From positions 41,195,206 through 41,259,205 of the forward strand of contig CM036620.1 in NCBI GenBank assembly GCA_020746105.1: a stretch of DNA of 64,000 nucleotides, given 5' to 3'. Below are positions 13,378-26,124 of this stretch, piece after piece. A program made the position numbers and the translations under genes. Below the pieces are notes generated by a model. That model was not told the DNA's origin and ran no database searches. It saw nothing but the letters and a program-made list of their open reading frames with translations. This DNA is from Trogon surrucura (lineage: Eukaryota; Chordata; Aves; Trogoniformes; Trogonidae). The first letter of the stretch is position 1, and each line of letters opens with the position of its first letter.

Positions 13378-13697
13378 GAATGGAATGCTCTTGTTGGTCA
13401 CCTGTCCTGTCTGTTCCTTCCCTGAGGTACAACCTTTTACTTCCCGACACCCCCAGTGTGGCACACAAGATCCAGCAGTGACCTTGGGCACTACAGAAGC
13501 AAGTACAAGCAAGAGCCTTTCTGCATACCAATCCCTGACAGTGACTGTAAACATCAGGTGTTATCACTGCCAGTAGCAGACACCATCTGCAGAAATATGC
13601 TGTTAACTTAAGAAAGTGCAGCCTCTTAGAAAAGGCTGAGCTGACAAGTAAAAACAGTGAACAGAGTTGGCTTCATTTGGCCCAAACCAGGACAACA

Positions 13698-14119
13698 TGT
13701 AAGTGCAAATGCACTTCTACTTGAGTATTCCATGCTCATTACTTAGAGGTAATGTCCTTATCGCTTTTCACTTTCTAGGAACTTCATGACTTTGACGCAT
13801 TATTATTAGTTATTGTTTAAAATACTGAAATACTCTGGCTCCCGTTACTCAAATACTTTACACAGGTGTTTTAAGTGTTTATAAGGCTCCTTACAACATA
13901 AACTTACCTGACATGTTAAGAAGTGTTACAGTCTCAATATACAATTAACATCGAAGTCAAATATATACAACTGCTTTTCACTGGTTTGTGTTATTTTTGT
14001 TACGTTTTTCAATACCAGTAGGTAAGCAAAAATGCTGCAATAGTTGGGAGTTGTATTTGGGCAGATGATGTTTAATGGTAGCCTTGATGTCAAGTTGTAA
14101 TGTCAGTAATTAGTTATTC
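13698..14119. other. Short non-coding spacer
   Basis: About 420 bases of AT-rich sequence between the LTR and a CR1 fragment. No gene or repeat is recognised in it. Confidence 0.55.
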
Positions 14120-14300
14120 CAATCTGAATTTCCCAGAGCAATAGACTGAAGATATGGCAGAAAAGCTACCCAGTGGAAAAGGACCTGGGAGTGATGCTTG
14201 ACAGCTGGCTGAACATGAGCCAGCAACTGTGCCCAGGTGGCCAAGAAGGTCAATGATATCGTGGCCTGTATTACAAATAGTGTGGCCAGCAGAACCATTT
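14120..14300 (+). mobile_element. CR1 LINE internal coding fragment, 3' end missing
   Basis: About 180 bases match the part of CR1 ORF2 that encodes the [11 protein letters not shown]...NMSQQ...VAKKAN region after the catalytic core of reverse transcriptase. The DNA blocks AAAAGGACCTGGGAGTG and CTGAACATGAGCCAGC are clear. The frame is broken: the expected residues are spread over more than one frame, with stops. The fragment stops near GTGTGGCCAGCAGAACC without reaching the usual 3' tail, which is atypical for a CR1 insertion and implies later deletion or rearrangement. Its wording (AATAGTGTGGCCAGCAG) differs from the 53 kb copy, so it belongs to another, probably older subfamily. Confidence 0.85.
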
Positions 14301-16985
14301 CAATTTGCAGGAAAGCAGATGAACCTTTTTTTTCTCCTTTTGATTTGTGTGGCTTAAGAATGCTAAGAGTTAAGCTGAATTAAACACGGTAATGCTGATA
14401 AATTCTATTTTGTTAAGTCCTTCAATAAGTAGTACAAATAAATCCTTGTGTTCTTGTTGCTAATGATTTTCCTATGATGGGGAATAGTGTGGCATACTTA
14501 TCAGTGCAAGAATGTGTGGAGTTAGTACGTAGTAGAAGAGCTCACAGTATTTTCTTGAAATGAACAAAAAAAATCTATTCCTTTCTCCCTCTGTCACTCT
14601 CTCTTCCTGTGTTGACAAACCGAAGTAATCTGAAAATCAAGTTGATCCTTAGTGTTCTGAGTCTGCAAAATCATTTAAGTGCTGGCATGACTGATTATTT
14701 AGTCTGAATTTCCTGTGAAATGGCCCCTGTTTGTTTTTCCACCTAAACCTTTCAAAAACAGCATTGCTTAATCAAGGGAATTGCTATTATTGAAACTTGG
14801 CTAATAGGAAGGTTGTAATACCAGAAGAGACTCTCTGTGCTGCCAGTAATCTTCAAACTGTATTTGAAGCTGGACTTTGCATTTTTAGATGCGCTTAGGT
14901 AGCTACAAATTAGCTGAAGGGGGAAAAGGTGCTGAAGATAACTTGCCAGGCCCAGTCCAATGTATGTGATATAACAGTGTCGTACATGCTTCCTTCAGGA
15001 TCAGTTACTGTTAATAATCATAGTAAGTGTTGCATCAGAAGGAAGAAGAGAACATTTCGAGGAACTTTGACTTGAAATTTTTGCCTTTTGGAGGGAGAGG
15101 AGGAAATATGATTCATAATGGTTTTAATGTGGACAAGACCTTTATGCAATGCCACTGCAGCTGTAGTATTTAAAATTATGTCAATGACCAATAAATGATG
15201 TGCCTCTGTAGCAATTTCTCAGTGGTACTAATATCCCAGAGTATAGTAATTATTTTCTCCAGTTTTCACATCAGACCTATTTGGGTGTGTCTAATTACAA
15301 TTCCCCAGGAAAGGATGTTGCTAAGTTATCCAAAACCAACAAGAATTACGGAACGTAAGATTCTCTAAAGTCCAGATGTGCAATAACATCTGAAACATCA
15401 CGCCTGCTCAAAAGTTGTCCTCTGTTCCGTTTCAGAATGGACAGTAAAAGATGTTTTTATGGAAGTATAGTAATATACAAAAGAAAAAATGGATTTCTTC
15501 TAATTCTTTCTATGCAAAATTTTACCTTTCATACACATTTCAAAGTTTGAAAAGTTTTGCAAAAATCTAAATAATTTATTTAAATTCAGAAATGAAACCT
15601 TTAAAAGATGTAAAAATTGGATAGCTGGCATGCATCAAAAGGGCACATTTATAATAGGAGCTGTCGTGATCTGCATACACAGTTCCGTCAGTAGTCTCGA
15701 ACAAACAAAACAAAAATCACAGTTTTACTGCTCCCCATGTGGGGAAAATGGTACTTATCTTCCCCAGAAGGGAGACTGTGACAATTAAATAGTTCATATA
15801 TTTGATGAGCTTAGAAGGTAAATAGTGGTTTAACAGTAATATGTTTTAAGCATACCTTTTAAGGTACCTTGTAGAATTACTTGTTGTCTAACTGTTGTGT
15901 AAAATAAGCAAAATTGTTGTATTTTATTGGAGTATTTCAATTTTACCCATTCATTAATACTAAACTCCTATTGATCCTATGTATTTCCACTTGTTTCAGT
16001 AATATTGTTTTTCTTTATGGTCTCTCAGTTAATCCTACTGATCTAAATAGAATATTTTGAAAGCGTGGACACCAAAGAGATTCCCGCAAGTGGTTTTGTG
16101 CTCCCTAAATGTGGTATTACTTCATATGGTATCTTGACAATCTAGGAACTCCATTTATTCGGTTGATAGTGTACAATTACTTCCATAGTTTATAACCAGC
16201 CATTTTGTGTGTTATGTCTGAGTAAAACACTAACCATTACTGCAGCTTCAGTCCCCATTTGATTTGCTCTGTCCTGCATCTATAGATTTTTTTTATTATT
16301 ATATCCCAGAGTGCTAGTAGTTATATTTACTTAAGAAAATTTGATACAGTATGATGTTACAGCCACAGCCAACTCAAAGCAGAGGCAAAGTGAAAAAATG
16401 CCTTTAGAACAGACTGCCAGAAGTACTAATTGATGGGGAAAAAAGGTGAGAAAATGTGATGGTGTCAGGCTGACTCCAACAGGGTAGTTTCAAGGATAAA
16501 GAGTGTCTGCTATAGAAGTATGAGCAGATGCTGACTGTCCAAGCTGTCTCTTCAGCCCTCTTGTAGTTCCCTGAAGCCTTTTTATTTGTGAAAAATAACC
16601 TACTACTCATCCCCGTGACAGAAAATTCATTTTTGCACATTGAACTGAGAAGCCTTGAAGTAGTTCTGGCAGGTACTATGAGACTCGTATAAGGATTCAG
16701 CTTTCAGATTAGTCTCTGGCACTCAAAGTGAAAACCAGCATAAGAAATGCACCTCTGACAAAAAGTTGGCTAGCACTGTGTGGTAGTTATTTCTTTTAAA
16801 CATTTAAGGTCCACTTCTTAAAATTTGTTTTAGAATGTGGAGCAGTTGTTCCAGTAGTAAATGCATATGAAAGAAAAAAACAAGCAAGAAAAGTATATTG
16901 TGGTTGGAGAAGGAAGAAGGAACGGTCATTTACCTGAAATACTGCTACATTTTTCCATAAATAAAGAACTATTATGATAGGCCTA
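14301..16985. other. Non-coding stretch between two CR1 fragments
   Basis: AT-rich sequence of 2.7 kb. No protein, RNA gene or repeat family is recognised. It separates two same-strand CR1 pieces that both lack a 3' tail. The two pieces come from different subfamilies by wording, so this interval is probably not a simple insertion into one element. Confidence 0.5.
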
Positions 16986-17349
16986 TATGATCCGAACAAC
17001 AGGGAACTGTTTGAAAGAGTCCAGCTCAGAGCCACAAAGATGATGAAGGGAATGGAACATCTCCTTTATGAAGAAAGGCTGAAGGAGCTGGGTCTCTTTA
17101 TCTTGGAGAAGAGGAGGCTGAGGGGTGACCTCATTAATGGTTATAAATACGTCAAGGGGGAGCATCAGGAGGACGGAGACAGGCTCTTTTCAGTGATGTC
17201 CAATGACAGGACAAGGAGGAGCAATGGATACAAGCTGGAACATAGGAGGATCCATAAAAACATTAGAAAAAGCTTTTTCACTGTGAGGGTGGACAGAGCA
17301 CTGGAACCGGCTGCCTGGAGGGGTTGTGGAGTCACCTTCTCTGGAGAGT
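16986..17349 (+). mobile_element. CR1 LINE ORF2 C-terminal fragment, 3' tail missing
   Basis: About 360 bases encode the stretch from the [10 protein letters not shown]-like block to close to the end of CR1 ORF2. Readable blocks are [42 protein letters not shown] and [11 protein letters not shown]. The frame is open up to FFTVRV; a one-base insertion near 17288 then shifts it, so the [16 protein letters not shown] segment is lost from this frame. The match stops at CCTTCTCTGGAGAG, before the ORF2 stop and the 3' UTR, so the element is cut at both ends. The coding region closely resembles the 53 kb copy, which suggests a related subfamily. Confidence 0.92.
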
Positions 17350-17352
17350 AAT
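16986..17352 (+). pseudogene. Truncated, frameshifted CR1 reverse transcriptase remnant
   Basis: The longest open frame through this CR1 piece runs from 16974 to 17351 and gives 125 residues, including a few non-CR1 residues at the start. It holds only the region C-terminal to the catalytic FADD motif, so it has no polymerase or endonuclease core. The last 20 residues ([13 protein letters not shown]...) are out of the ancestral frame after the one-base insertion. It is a relic with no expected function. Confidence 0.85.
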
Positions 17353-20300
17353 GAACAAGTAATAATCAGAACTATTAAAAAGACTCCTACTTGTGTTATC
17401 CTCATTGCTGAGAAGACCTCATTACAACAATTCTTTCCTTCCTTTGCTTCCAAAAGTTTTATAATCTTTGTGACAAACCTTTGACATTTAGTAGTGAGAA
17501 TCCACTCGGACGTTGCATTGTCCTCTGAAACACTGTATAGATTTGGGCCAGAGGCAGCATATGAAAATACTTATTGCTATTCCTCCTGTTTTTCTGTGTG
17601 GATTGTGGCACGTGGCCAATCGCCAAATGTTCTGGCTCTCTTTGCCATAATAAAGTAGTGGTTTCAAAGGATGTACAGAAAAAAAAAAAAAAAGTTTGGT
17701 TACTTCAGCTATCATCATGTAGGAGAATAAAAGGAGACTCGTATGTAGCCTTGCAGAGGCATCTTACCAGCTGGAGTCATTCTAGATGATGGCTGAGGGG
17801 CAAGTATAGCTCACTATAGAGACTCATTGTTTGCTGTCCAACATTTTGTGGTAGCACAGTGCTAAGGGCCAAGCTCAGTGTTCATTCTGCCCTGTTAATT
17901 CTGTTGGCTTTATGCTTTGCTGCATCCATCCTGTATGTGGCCACTGGTTGGTCCAGTGTCCTGAAGAGCTAGAAGTGTCTGTCTCCTGTGTTGCTTGGGT
18001 ACCCTTCAGAAGGTAGGAATTGGGCAGCAGCCAGACTTAGTGCAGGGTCTTAATTGTAGTTGATGGACCTTGCATAATATGTATGAAGTAACAGTTTCAA
18101 AAGGATTTCAAAAGAGTTTTTATATTGAGGCTTTTCCACATCAATAGAATAAAATTCATAACATTAATAGAGTGCAGCGTTTCTAATACCTATAACTGAT
18201 AACGGAACTAACTTGCAGTGACTCTCCCAAGGTGACTTCCTTTAGTGTCTTGAAAACATGCTGTTTTCAAAAGGAAAGAAATTCCTCAGCTCTGGCCGTC
18301 ATCTTCTCAGATGAAGCTTTCTCATGCTGATGAACCTGCATGTTGTCCAAGACCTTCTCAGGCAAAACACCAATTTAGTGTCCTGGATCCCATTTCTTAA
18401 TTTTGAAATTAAATATCCCTCTCCATGGAGTATGTTTGTGTGTGGGCAACCTTGTATAGTTGTAAGCCTATCTTTTATGTCAGAAAATGAGTGTTGTTTC
18501 CCCTTACAGATGTATGCCATGAGTTTCAAGAAGCAATAGGAACTCTCAGGCCTTTGTTGCTATTGAGCAGCTAATGACAGAAATGATTATATGTCTAAGC
18601 AGTCTTCACTTTTCATGTGATATCAGATAGATGAGCTTAGCTCCTTTTCCTCTTTGAACAAGCAGTCTAGTTGTTAGTATTCCTTACTAGCATGTTTTCT
18701 TCAGGAATCTAACTGTGAAGTTGTATTTCTAAAAGAAAAAAAAAAACTAACTGTATTTTCGAGGGAATGTTTATTAGGACCTATTTGGTTATAATACTAG
18801 CAGTTTCCAGTCAGTATTGTTTAACGTGGACTTTTCCTGCTTAAGGCATATTTTCATTTGTATATACTTTTTTTATTCTGATGGACTACTGTCAGAGCTA
18901 ACTGTTCTATATAATGTATATTATTCTGTGAGATGCAAAACCCCTGGGTTTGCTCTATAGTTTTATGAGACTTTTACCAGATTTCTGTGATAACTTCCAT
19001 TTTGGTGGACAATGGCACAGAAACTTAATTCTTTCAGTATCTTAAAAATCTTTGTACCTTTTTCTATAGATTTCCTTTGTTAACTAGAGAGCTCTCAGAT
19101 TACATCTATAGGTCAAGTAAAACACAAATTTCCCTATCAAACTCACCCCTGCAAGTACCTCAGTCTCCTCATTATTGTGCTGCACAGGCAATGTATCAAT
19201 CTTACTAATACATACTGGCACTGTTTATGTGATAAATTCTCTTGAACAGAAATCATATACTTAGGGAAGATACTGTAATTTTTCTCTGGCGTTAGTCAGA
19301 CATTTCTGACGCTTTCTAGAATAATTCTGTGTCTGTAGTCAAGTTCTTCTACAGATCATAATCTTCTGAATACCTTGTAGAACACCGAATGTACAGAATA
19401 CCATCCAAATGGAAAAAAAAAAGACTTCTAAGGACACAAGTTAATGCTGTGACCTGCCAAAATTTTGCTGATATGTCAAATATTTGGCATCCATCATCTT
19501 TCCTGTGATTTCATCTCATATATTTCTTGGTAGAACAAAGTGTTCCATCCTTAATCTTGGAACATAGAAGTCCATCAATTCTTATTGTGATTAATTCTTT
19601 AATCCAGTCATTTATCAAAAACATATACCTATGACAGTATTGCCAGGGCTGTTTGAGGCATTTGTAGCCTTATCAGATCGGCCCTCTACAACATTCCATG
19701 GGACCAAAAACTGGTTTTCTTTTCTGACCGTGACAAGAAATGTTTAAGGCAAAATCCATGAATCAGTCCACTACACTACTTTGGGTCAGATAAAGGAACA
19801 TTGCACCTAATAGCTCTCTTGGTGCAATGTTACCTCAGTACTCTGCTGCTGAGATTCTTAGCTATAAACAAGGTATGGATATGTCAGAAGTCTAGAGAAG
19901 TCTTAAATACTATCAGAAGTTTGCTTGTGTTTGTCCTTTTGGTTTTATAGTGCTTGGTTTTGTGTTAGTATTTTGCACTTTTAAGGATGCACATATTAGC
20001 AGTTTACAATGAATGTATCTGATGGCCAGGAGAATTGTGAAATAAATCTATTTTTTAAATGACCTGTCAGGAATGCTATCTTGATTTGAAAACTGGTGCA
20101 TCAACAAGGTGTTCCCCAGCAAGCAATAAAACCAAAGACGTTCCAGAGACAATTGGAGACAAAGACAATTGTGCTCATCATGTCTTCAAAATGAACTGAG
20201 TCACAGTATGTTGTAGGATTTGGAGGGGAGGAAGAAGGCATCATAATAAACAGGTCAAATGTAATTAAATGGTGAGAAATAAAATGTGGGCATGAATAAG

Positions 20301-23081
20301 GAGCACAGTTCTTCATCCCTCAAAATAAAAGCTACATAATTAAATCCATTTATTTATGTTACAAGGGGAGGGCCAGGATTAAACTTCTGATCAGTATTAA
20401 AAATGCAGAATCACAGTAATGAGACTCATGTTAATATTACAGTCTGTTTGTTATTCTCTGATAATATTAGCATTCTCATGTTCTTAACTGTGCTTCATTA
20501 AGTTTTATTTTCTACTGTTAGACTACCCTATACATCAGCTCTCCAAAGTTTTAAGAGATTAATTATATTTTAGTCATGCAGTAGCCCATACTTGTATGGC
20601 CTAATTAAACAGAACTTCACTGCTAATCCAGACAGGTAATTAACAATAACATTGGCATATATAAGTAAACTGTTCCCTGAGCTGTGTGTGCAGAAGCAGT
20701 GTTGTGTGCTGAGAGTAGAGGTAAAAACTGTTTTAGAGGCTGCTCCTGCTGACAGATTGACTTGGGCAATGACAGGTACCTCTCTCGGAGGAAGCTCTTG
20801 GTTCACAAAGTGAGAGCACAGCTGCTGCACTCTCGATTTTAGAAATCGAAAAAATGAATCTGCAGCATACACAAAGGCAACTAAGTTGTCAGCTGCCTGA
20901 CACTAAATATTAGGAGTCTTTTCATTCCTGGTGAGTTAGTTCTATGTTTGCAAAGCAGTGTATTTGATGGCGTGTCCTGCTGGGAGCTAAATACTTACTT
21001 TCTCTGAGGATCTGCTGTGCAGGCTGATCACCTCTGACTCTTTAGCTGGTCTTCATATAAATCTCTTCTAAAATAACAGCCTGTGCTGGGATACCTGCAA
21101 AATACCTGTCTTTCCTCTACTGGTGATGCCAATCGTTTGATTAGTCAGGCTAGGTTTCCTGTTATCCTGATTATCCTCCTGTTGCCTTTTTGCCTTATCC
21201 ATAACCTGCAGAGCTTTTGCATTATGTGTGCTTTGTGTGGCGGTGGCTCTGATGCTTGCTGGTGCTTCTAGAGCTGAGTCTCAGTCAAATCTTACCTGGG
21301 GGACAGAGGGCCATAAATACTTTTTGTATTTTGTATGGGACTGTAAGCAGTAGAAGAATAAGTGGTAAGAAAAACTGCTTTAGCTTTGGATTGAGAATGA
21401 ATTATTCAGGTTTGATATGCTAGGTACTTCTCTGTGTCTAGCAGCTCTCTGAATTTTCTTAATGGACAGACGATGAAAGCCTTTCTCTTTTCATTGCATT
21501 TCCTAAGTATTCCTGAGTTTCAGAAAAACAAAATGCTGGAGGACCAAGAAACCTGTAGATTAGTTTAACTTCTCATCAGTAATATATTCTCCGGAGTATT
21601 AACGTTTTCTTTTGTAGCCATAAAGATACTTTTTTTCCCCTGTTCCTGTTCATCTGTTAAAACTATTGTTATTTTTCTTGTTTCTGAGTTCACAGGCTTT
21701 TCTCCTTGCAAGATTAATTTTACTGTTTTATCATCTACATTTTTCTCAGTGCCTTCTGCATTGTATTATAAGCTCCTAAAGTAAATGGTTGCCATTTTGT
21801 TTTCTAACTGGTTTCAGAGCTTTCTCTTCTGAGGAGGAATTCACTGATATGCTCAGGTCTCTCTGCTTTCAACAGTGTATGACAATACTCCCAGTGGCCC
21901 TACTTGTGGTTAGGGTGAAATGAGAAACTGGCAAGTAGTGCTCTGTTGGGATGGAGTTATTACAGTTTGGGTACTGGATGATTAATGAGGTTTAGGTCTA
22001 GAAAGGAATGTTATCATAATCTGATCTCTCTTGTATACTTGTATGCAACAGCAGCTCAGCTAGGATGTATTTCCTCTCCCCCTGTACTCAAAATGTCAAT
22101 AATTTAAAGGACCTGCTGTGTAACCAGGCCTCTGCAGAAGACAGAAAAACTTATCTGAAGAGTTAATCTCTGGCTGCTGGTGTTTCCTCATTATCATCCT
22201 GAGTAATGATTGATTTTTCTAACAGAGCCTGAAGAGAGAATAATGCCAGTATGATTTCTAGTAGCTGTATAAATAACAGGATGGTGTATAATATTTTGTG
22301 TCTGCACAACTTTGCATGCTCTTGTTTAAAGTATTTTTGTGGGGTTGGCATTTTTCCTGCATGTTTGATTAATTTGAGTCTATTGATTTACTTGAGTAAG
22401 AAAGGTTTTCCTCTTTGAAACTCAGGATAGGGACAATGTTTATCTTACTGTGCTAAACTTACGTTGCATCGATTTTTGATATCTAGCTTCTCTGACTTTT
22501 ATAATGCTGTGATCTCCACACGGATTTGAAAGCTGGTCTCTTATCACTTTCTTTCTCCCCTTTTTAAAGCTACCAAGGGATAGAACAGAGAATAATTACT
22601 GCCATAATTACTGAAATTGTTTATACAGCTGCACTGTTTGTCAAATTTCATTCTGTTTAAAAATGGTTCTTTATAGATCCAATTCACCCAGCATCAATAA
22701 AGAGTAAGGACAATTAAAATTTGAATTTCAATGCAAATGTGGCCTTTTCCCTATTCTGCATGAACGCACATTTATCAGGCTCATAAACCCCGTTGTTGAC
22801 AGTGTACCATTGAAATAACCAAGAAACAGCCACACTGTTATTGTTTCATGAGCCTTTGATATCAAAATTCATTTCCCTCCAGAAAGGAGATTGCAAAAGA
22901 TCGGTAACATGTCATAGAAATCTATACAGGAACAGCTTGGGGACATATTTTCTTAAATTCACCGTCTGCAACTGATGGTCTTGACCCCTGCAGAGTGTCT
23001 AGTTTGAACAAGTATTTAACATAAAACTGATCTCATCCTTCATTCATATATTCCATTATTACTGACGAGTTGTGGTTATGG
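17350..23081. other. Non-coding stretch, 5.7 kb
   Basis: AT-rich sequence without recognisable genes. It contains an AATAAA followed 24 bases later by an A15 run (17649-17693), described separately. A stretch at about 22.56-22.93 kb has an ATGCAAAT octamer (22731-22738) and a less simple base composition than its surroundings and might be a conserved non-coding element. Open frames of up to 100 codons (20570-20872, minus) show no domain. Confidence 0.5.
17649..17693 (+). other. AATAAA followed by A15, retrocopy 3'-end-like
   Basis: AATAAA lies at 17649-17654, and 24 bases further an uninterrupted A15 run spans 17679-17693. That spacing is typical of a polyadenylated transcript end copied back into DNA. 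I do not recognise the upstream 100-200 bases as a known mRNA, and I did not find a matching target-site duplication. A chance A-run is the alternative. Confidence 0.3.
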
Positions 23082-23310
23082 AATCACAACATGGTTGAGG
23101 GTGTGCTCCTACTCAACTGGGGTCAACTGGACTAGGTTGCCCCAGACCACCTCCAGTTAGATTCTGAGTATCTCCACAGATGGAGACACCACAACCTCTC
23201 TGGGCAATCTGTTCGAGTATTTGGCCAAATGCCCGGGGGAAAAAAAAAAAAAAAGTGTGGGGTTTTTTTTTTCATTTTCAGATTAAATTTCATGTGTAAC
23301 ACTGTCCCTT
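23082..23310 (-). mobile_element. Old CR1 LINE 3' fragment
   Basis: Diverged complement of a CR1 3' end. It begins with a degraded AATCACA...ATGGTTGAGG tail. Recognisable blocks of the antisense ORF2 end follow: GTTGCCCCAGACCACCTCCAG, GAGTATCTCCACAGATGGAG, ACCACAACCTCTCTGGGCAA, and then AAATTTCATGTGT. An A15 run and a T10 run have grown inside it (23240-23254 and 23263-23272), where the consensus has a short A/T-rich segment. The divergence marks it as one of the oldest CR1 pieces in the window. It has no coding capacity. Confidence 0.85.
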
Positions 23311-26124
23311 AAATTTTTCCTATTAAAGTGAAACTACCTTTTTCAGCTGTGTCATAAAGTGGTTTTTTGCTCAAGGGCAAAGTGAATGAGAATGCATTTG
23401 CTTTGGGGAATTTAAATACAACCATGGGTCCATTTGATTTTTTTTCTATACCTAAAGAATTAAATTTAAAAATCACCTCCTTATTTTTAGAGGAAACTTG
23501 TGCAGTTTCCATCTACATATAGTGTTTTCTTCCTTAGATCAGCTTCCTATCTGGTTTTTCTTTTGCTTTGTAAACCCATTGTAGGGATCTATAGAAACAA
23601 TGGAAAATTCTACTGCTGAATAAATGTGATGGAGGATAAAGGACCATTCATTCTCACAAGATGAAATGTATTTGTGAGTTGGAATCCTTTTATGTGTTTG
23701 GAATGTCACCCTATTACAACAGGATATATAATTTAGCTAATTGGGAAGAAAAATGTGTAACTTTGTTATATAGCTATTAGAGCAGCGGATTTTTTTCAAT
23801 GGTTAATTTTCCAAGTGAAGATTGATCGAAATCCAAAGATAAAATTATTAGACTCTTAGTAATCTTGATTATCATTTATGCAACCAGTTCCAATGGATTT
23901 GAATGGGATTACTGTTACGAATAATTGCTCCACCTGCATGAGTGAACACTACAGAATAGAGCCTCTGAGCATTCAGGTCAGATTTTACTCTTTACATCCC
24001 CGACCCCTCCAAAAACAAAACCTTCAGTGTAAGGATACACAAGTAAAATGATGTAGGAAGAAGGCTTGGTTTTTTTCATCTGTACAGATACAGAAGGTAC
24101 AAATATGTGAACATTAAAAAACAGTGTCAGGAGAAGATTGACACAGATAACTTCAATTAGCATTCATGGAAATTGATAGCTAATGAGGGCAATGAAGTAA
24201 GGGCTGGACTTGCTGCTTGGTAGTGATGAGGTGGTCGTTGTTGGCAGGTTAGAATATTTTATTAAGACAGACTGTGAAGCTGAGGACATGTAAGTTCTTT
24301 GTCTTAGTTTCATGCTCTTTTATGAGCTTGTGATATGTGCCATAATTTACTTAAGGCTTTTGTTATAGGCTTTTGTAAAAATTCAGATTTTAATTGCTAA
24401 TGGAACTTTGTTGTTTAGTAACATAAATGAAAATACCAGTTATATAAATAGTGCCATATGTAATTAGTGTCCCCAGTGTCTTATTGATCTGCATCCTCCT
24501 GGGTCCCAGTGGCAAAACTAAGAGATTTGCTACCAGGGGACATTAATTGGGGGTGGCACTACTTTAGTTCTGTGAACTTTACTATTCAATTGTCTTTGTT
24601 GTAAGTTGATTACTTCTCATTCGATTCTAAAAACTGCGTTATATCAAATTACCATGGCATAGATTCTGATATGATTTCCTCACAAATTAAAATACTTGTT
24701 ATCGCTATACTTGAGTTAATTTAAATCATTAATCATGCTCTATTTCAGTATTCTGTGGAGGAATGTTTCAGGAATCACCAATAGCCCGGTACTGCTTTAG
24801 TATCATTAAATATGAGTTACTTGTGCTTTGAGTAATATATAGAGACAATTGTATTCTCATGCTAGAGGAACTGGATGTCAATACTTAAAATTATGGAAAA
24901 TGTTTTTTACTGGATAATTTTACTTATTTTGCAAGTTTCCACCTACCAGGTTATGTGTCACTGAAATAGGAATACTTGTCGTAATGTTTAATGAGTTGAT
25001 TATTTGTGTACCTTAATTTGATCAGCAGTGAGTTTGCTGCAGGGTATATTTTTATTTATTTTACTGATAAATAAAATAGATGTATATAGCACTTTCTAGT
25101 CAAAGCACTCAGTATCTCCTAAGATCTTTAGGCCTAATAAAACCATTAGTAGGTAGGATTTTACTTCAGGCTCATTGACTGTTACTAAAACATTAATGCA
25201 GACTTTATAGACCAGCCCAGAGTACTCACTCCTTCAGCAACACTACTAATTCAGATATCCCTGTGCCATTACACAACACAAACAAATGGCACCTTACTGG
25301 GCTCCCACTGCTTTTTTGCAAAGTCTGTCTCTCTGTCAGTTCAGCAGTTAAGGTGCCCAAGCACATCAGCAACCACGGCGTTGCCTACGACCATCAAATC
25401 CAGTTGATTTCATGTGAGGCAAATACAGCTCACGGGGCCAAGGATGACGTGTGTGACAGCCAGAGATAAAGTGATCTTGGCTGAGGAATAGTGGTTGTAG
25501 AAAAAGCTTTTTATGGAGACTGATGTATGCCTTCTGCATCCTGTTCACATGGAGGGTATTTTACAGTGCCTTTTATTGATGAAGCTTTCCCACCATAACA
25601 AGAATAACTGGCTTTCATAAAGACAGAGAAAGAATGGTTTTCAGCCAGGTCCGCTTGGAACATTTAAGGGCAATGTCCTGAGATAGGTGAGCACCCTAAC
25701 CTTGTTAGAAGCATGGTGAACATGGTTATAAAAAGCAGTGAAGTTCAGATTTGATTCAGTATGAGATTTTTCAGGCTACAGTGGTTACTTTTAACCTGCT
25801 TTGCCTGTCTAAATTTTCCCCTATATTTCGGTTATAATCCTCTCTATTCAATGCTGCTGGAGAATTTGGCATTTCACAGGGTAATACAAAATACCATGCT
25901 GATCAGGAAATCGCGCTAGAAAGATATGAGCCTTGGCTCACCAGATTTTGCCCGTATTTCTGTGTCTTACGCACACTTCAATATTGTTTAAGTCGGAAGC
26001 GCGCACATGCTTTTGAAGAAAATCTTCCTGTCACCCCACTTGACTGTGCATTGGCTCATGTCATGAAGTGTTCCTGGACTGAATGAGCTTACCTTCCTTT
26101 GCAGCCTGATTGCTCTGCAAAGCC
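23311..26124. other. Non-coding stretch, 2.8 kb
   Basis: AT-rich sequence between two old CR1 fragments. No gene, RNA or repeat family is recognised. Open frames are short (at most 68 codons) and featureless. Confidence 0.5.

Larger units (their letters stand above)
12928..13697 (-). mobile_element. Solo LTR of an endogenous retrovirus
   Basis: About 770 bases bounded by TGTCCCGGGTTAGGGC on the left and GGCCCAAACCAGGACAACA on the right. These ends are imperfect inverted repeats of each other and give the TG...CA termini of an LTR. Minus orientation is preferred because an ATTAAA signal (13054-13059) then lies about 640 bases from the start and 130 from the end, as expected for U3-R followed by a short U5. 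A TATATAC-like box (13371-13377) sits upstream of it. In the plus orientation U3 would be only about 130 bases. The TGTCCTGGTTTGGGCC-type start is common among avian ERV LTRs, but I cannot assign class K, L or 1. No internal gag-pol sequence adjoins it, so it is a solo LTR left by recombination. I could not find a clear target-site duplication. Confidence 0.8.

Noticed and set aside
13249-13567. 101- and 70-codon minus-strand frames inside the LTR
   Set aside because: They lie in the U3 part of a solo LTR and are not retroviral genes.
12921-13702. Target-site duplication around the 770 bp LTR
   Set aside because: Flanks of four to six bases do not match under any boundary that keeps TG...CA ends. 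A shared ATGT is too short and would move the termini.
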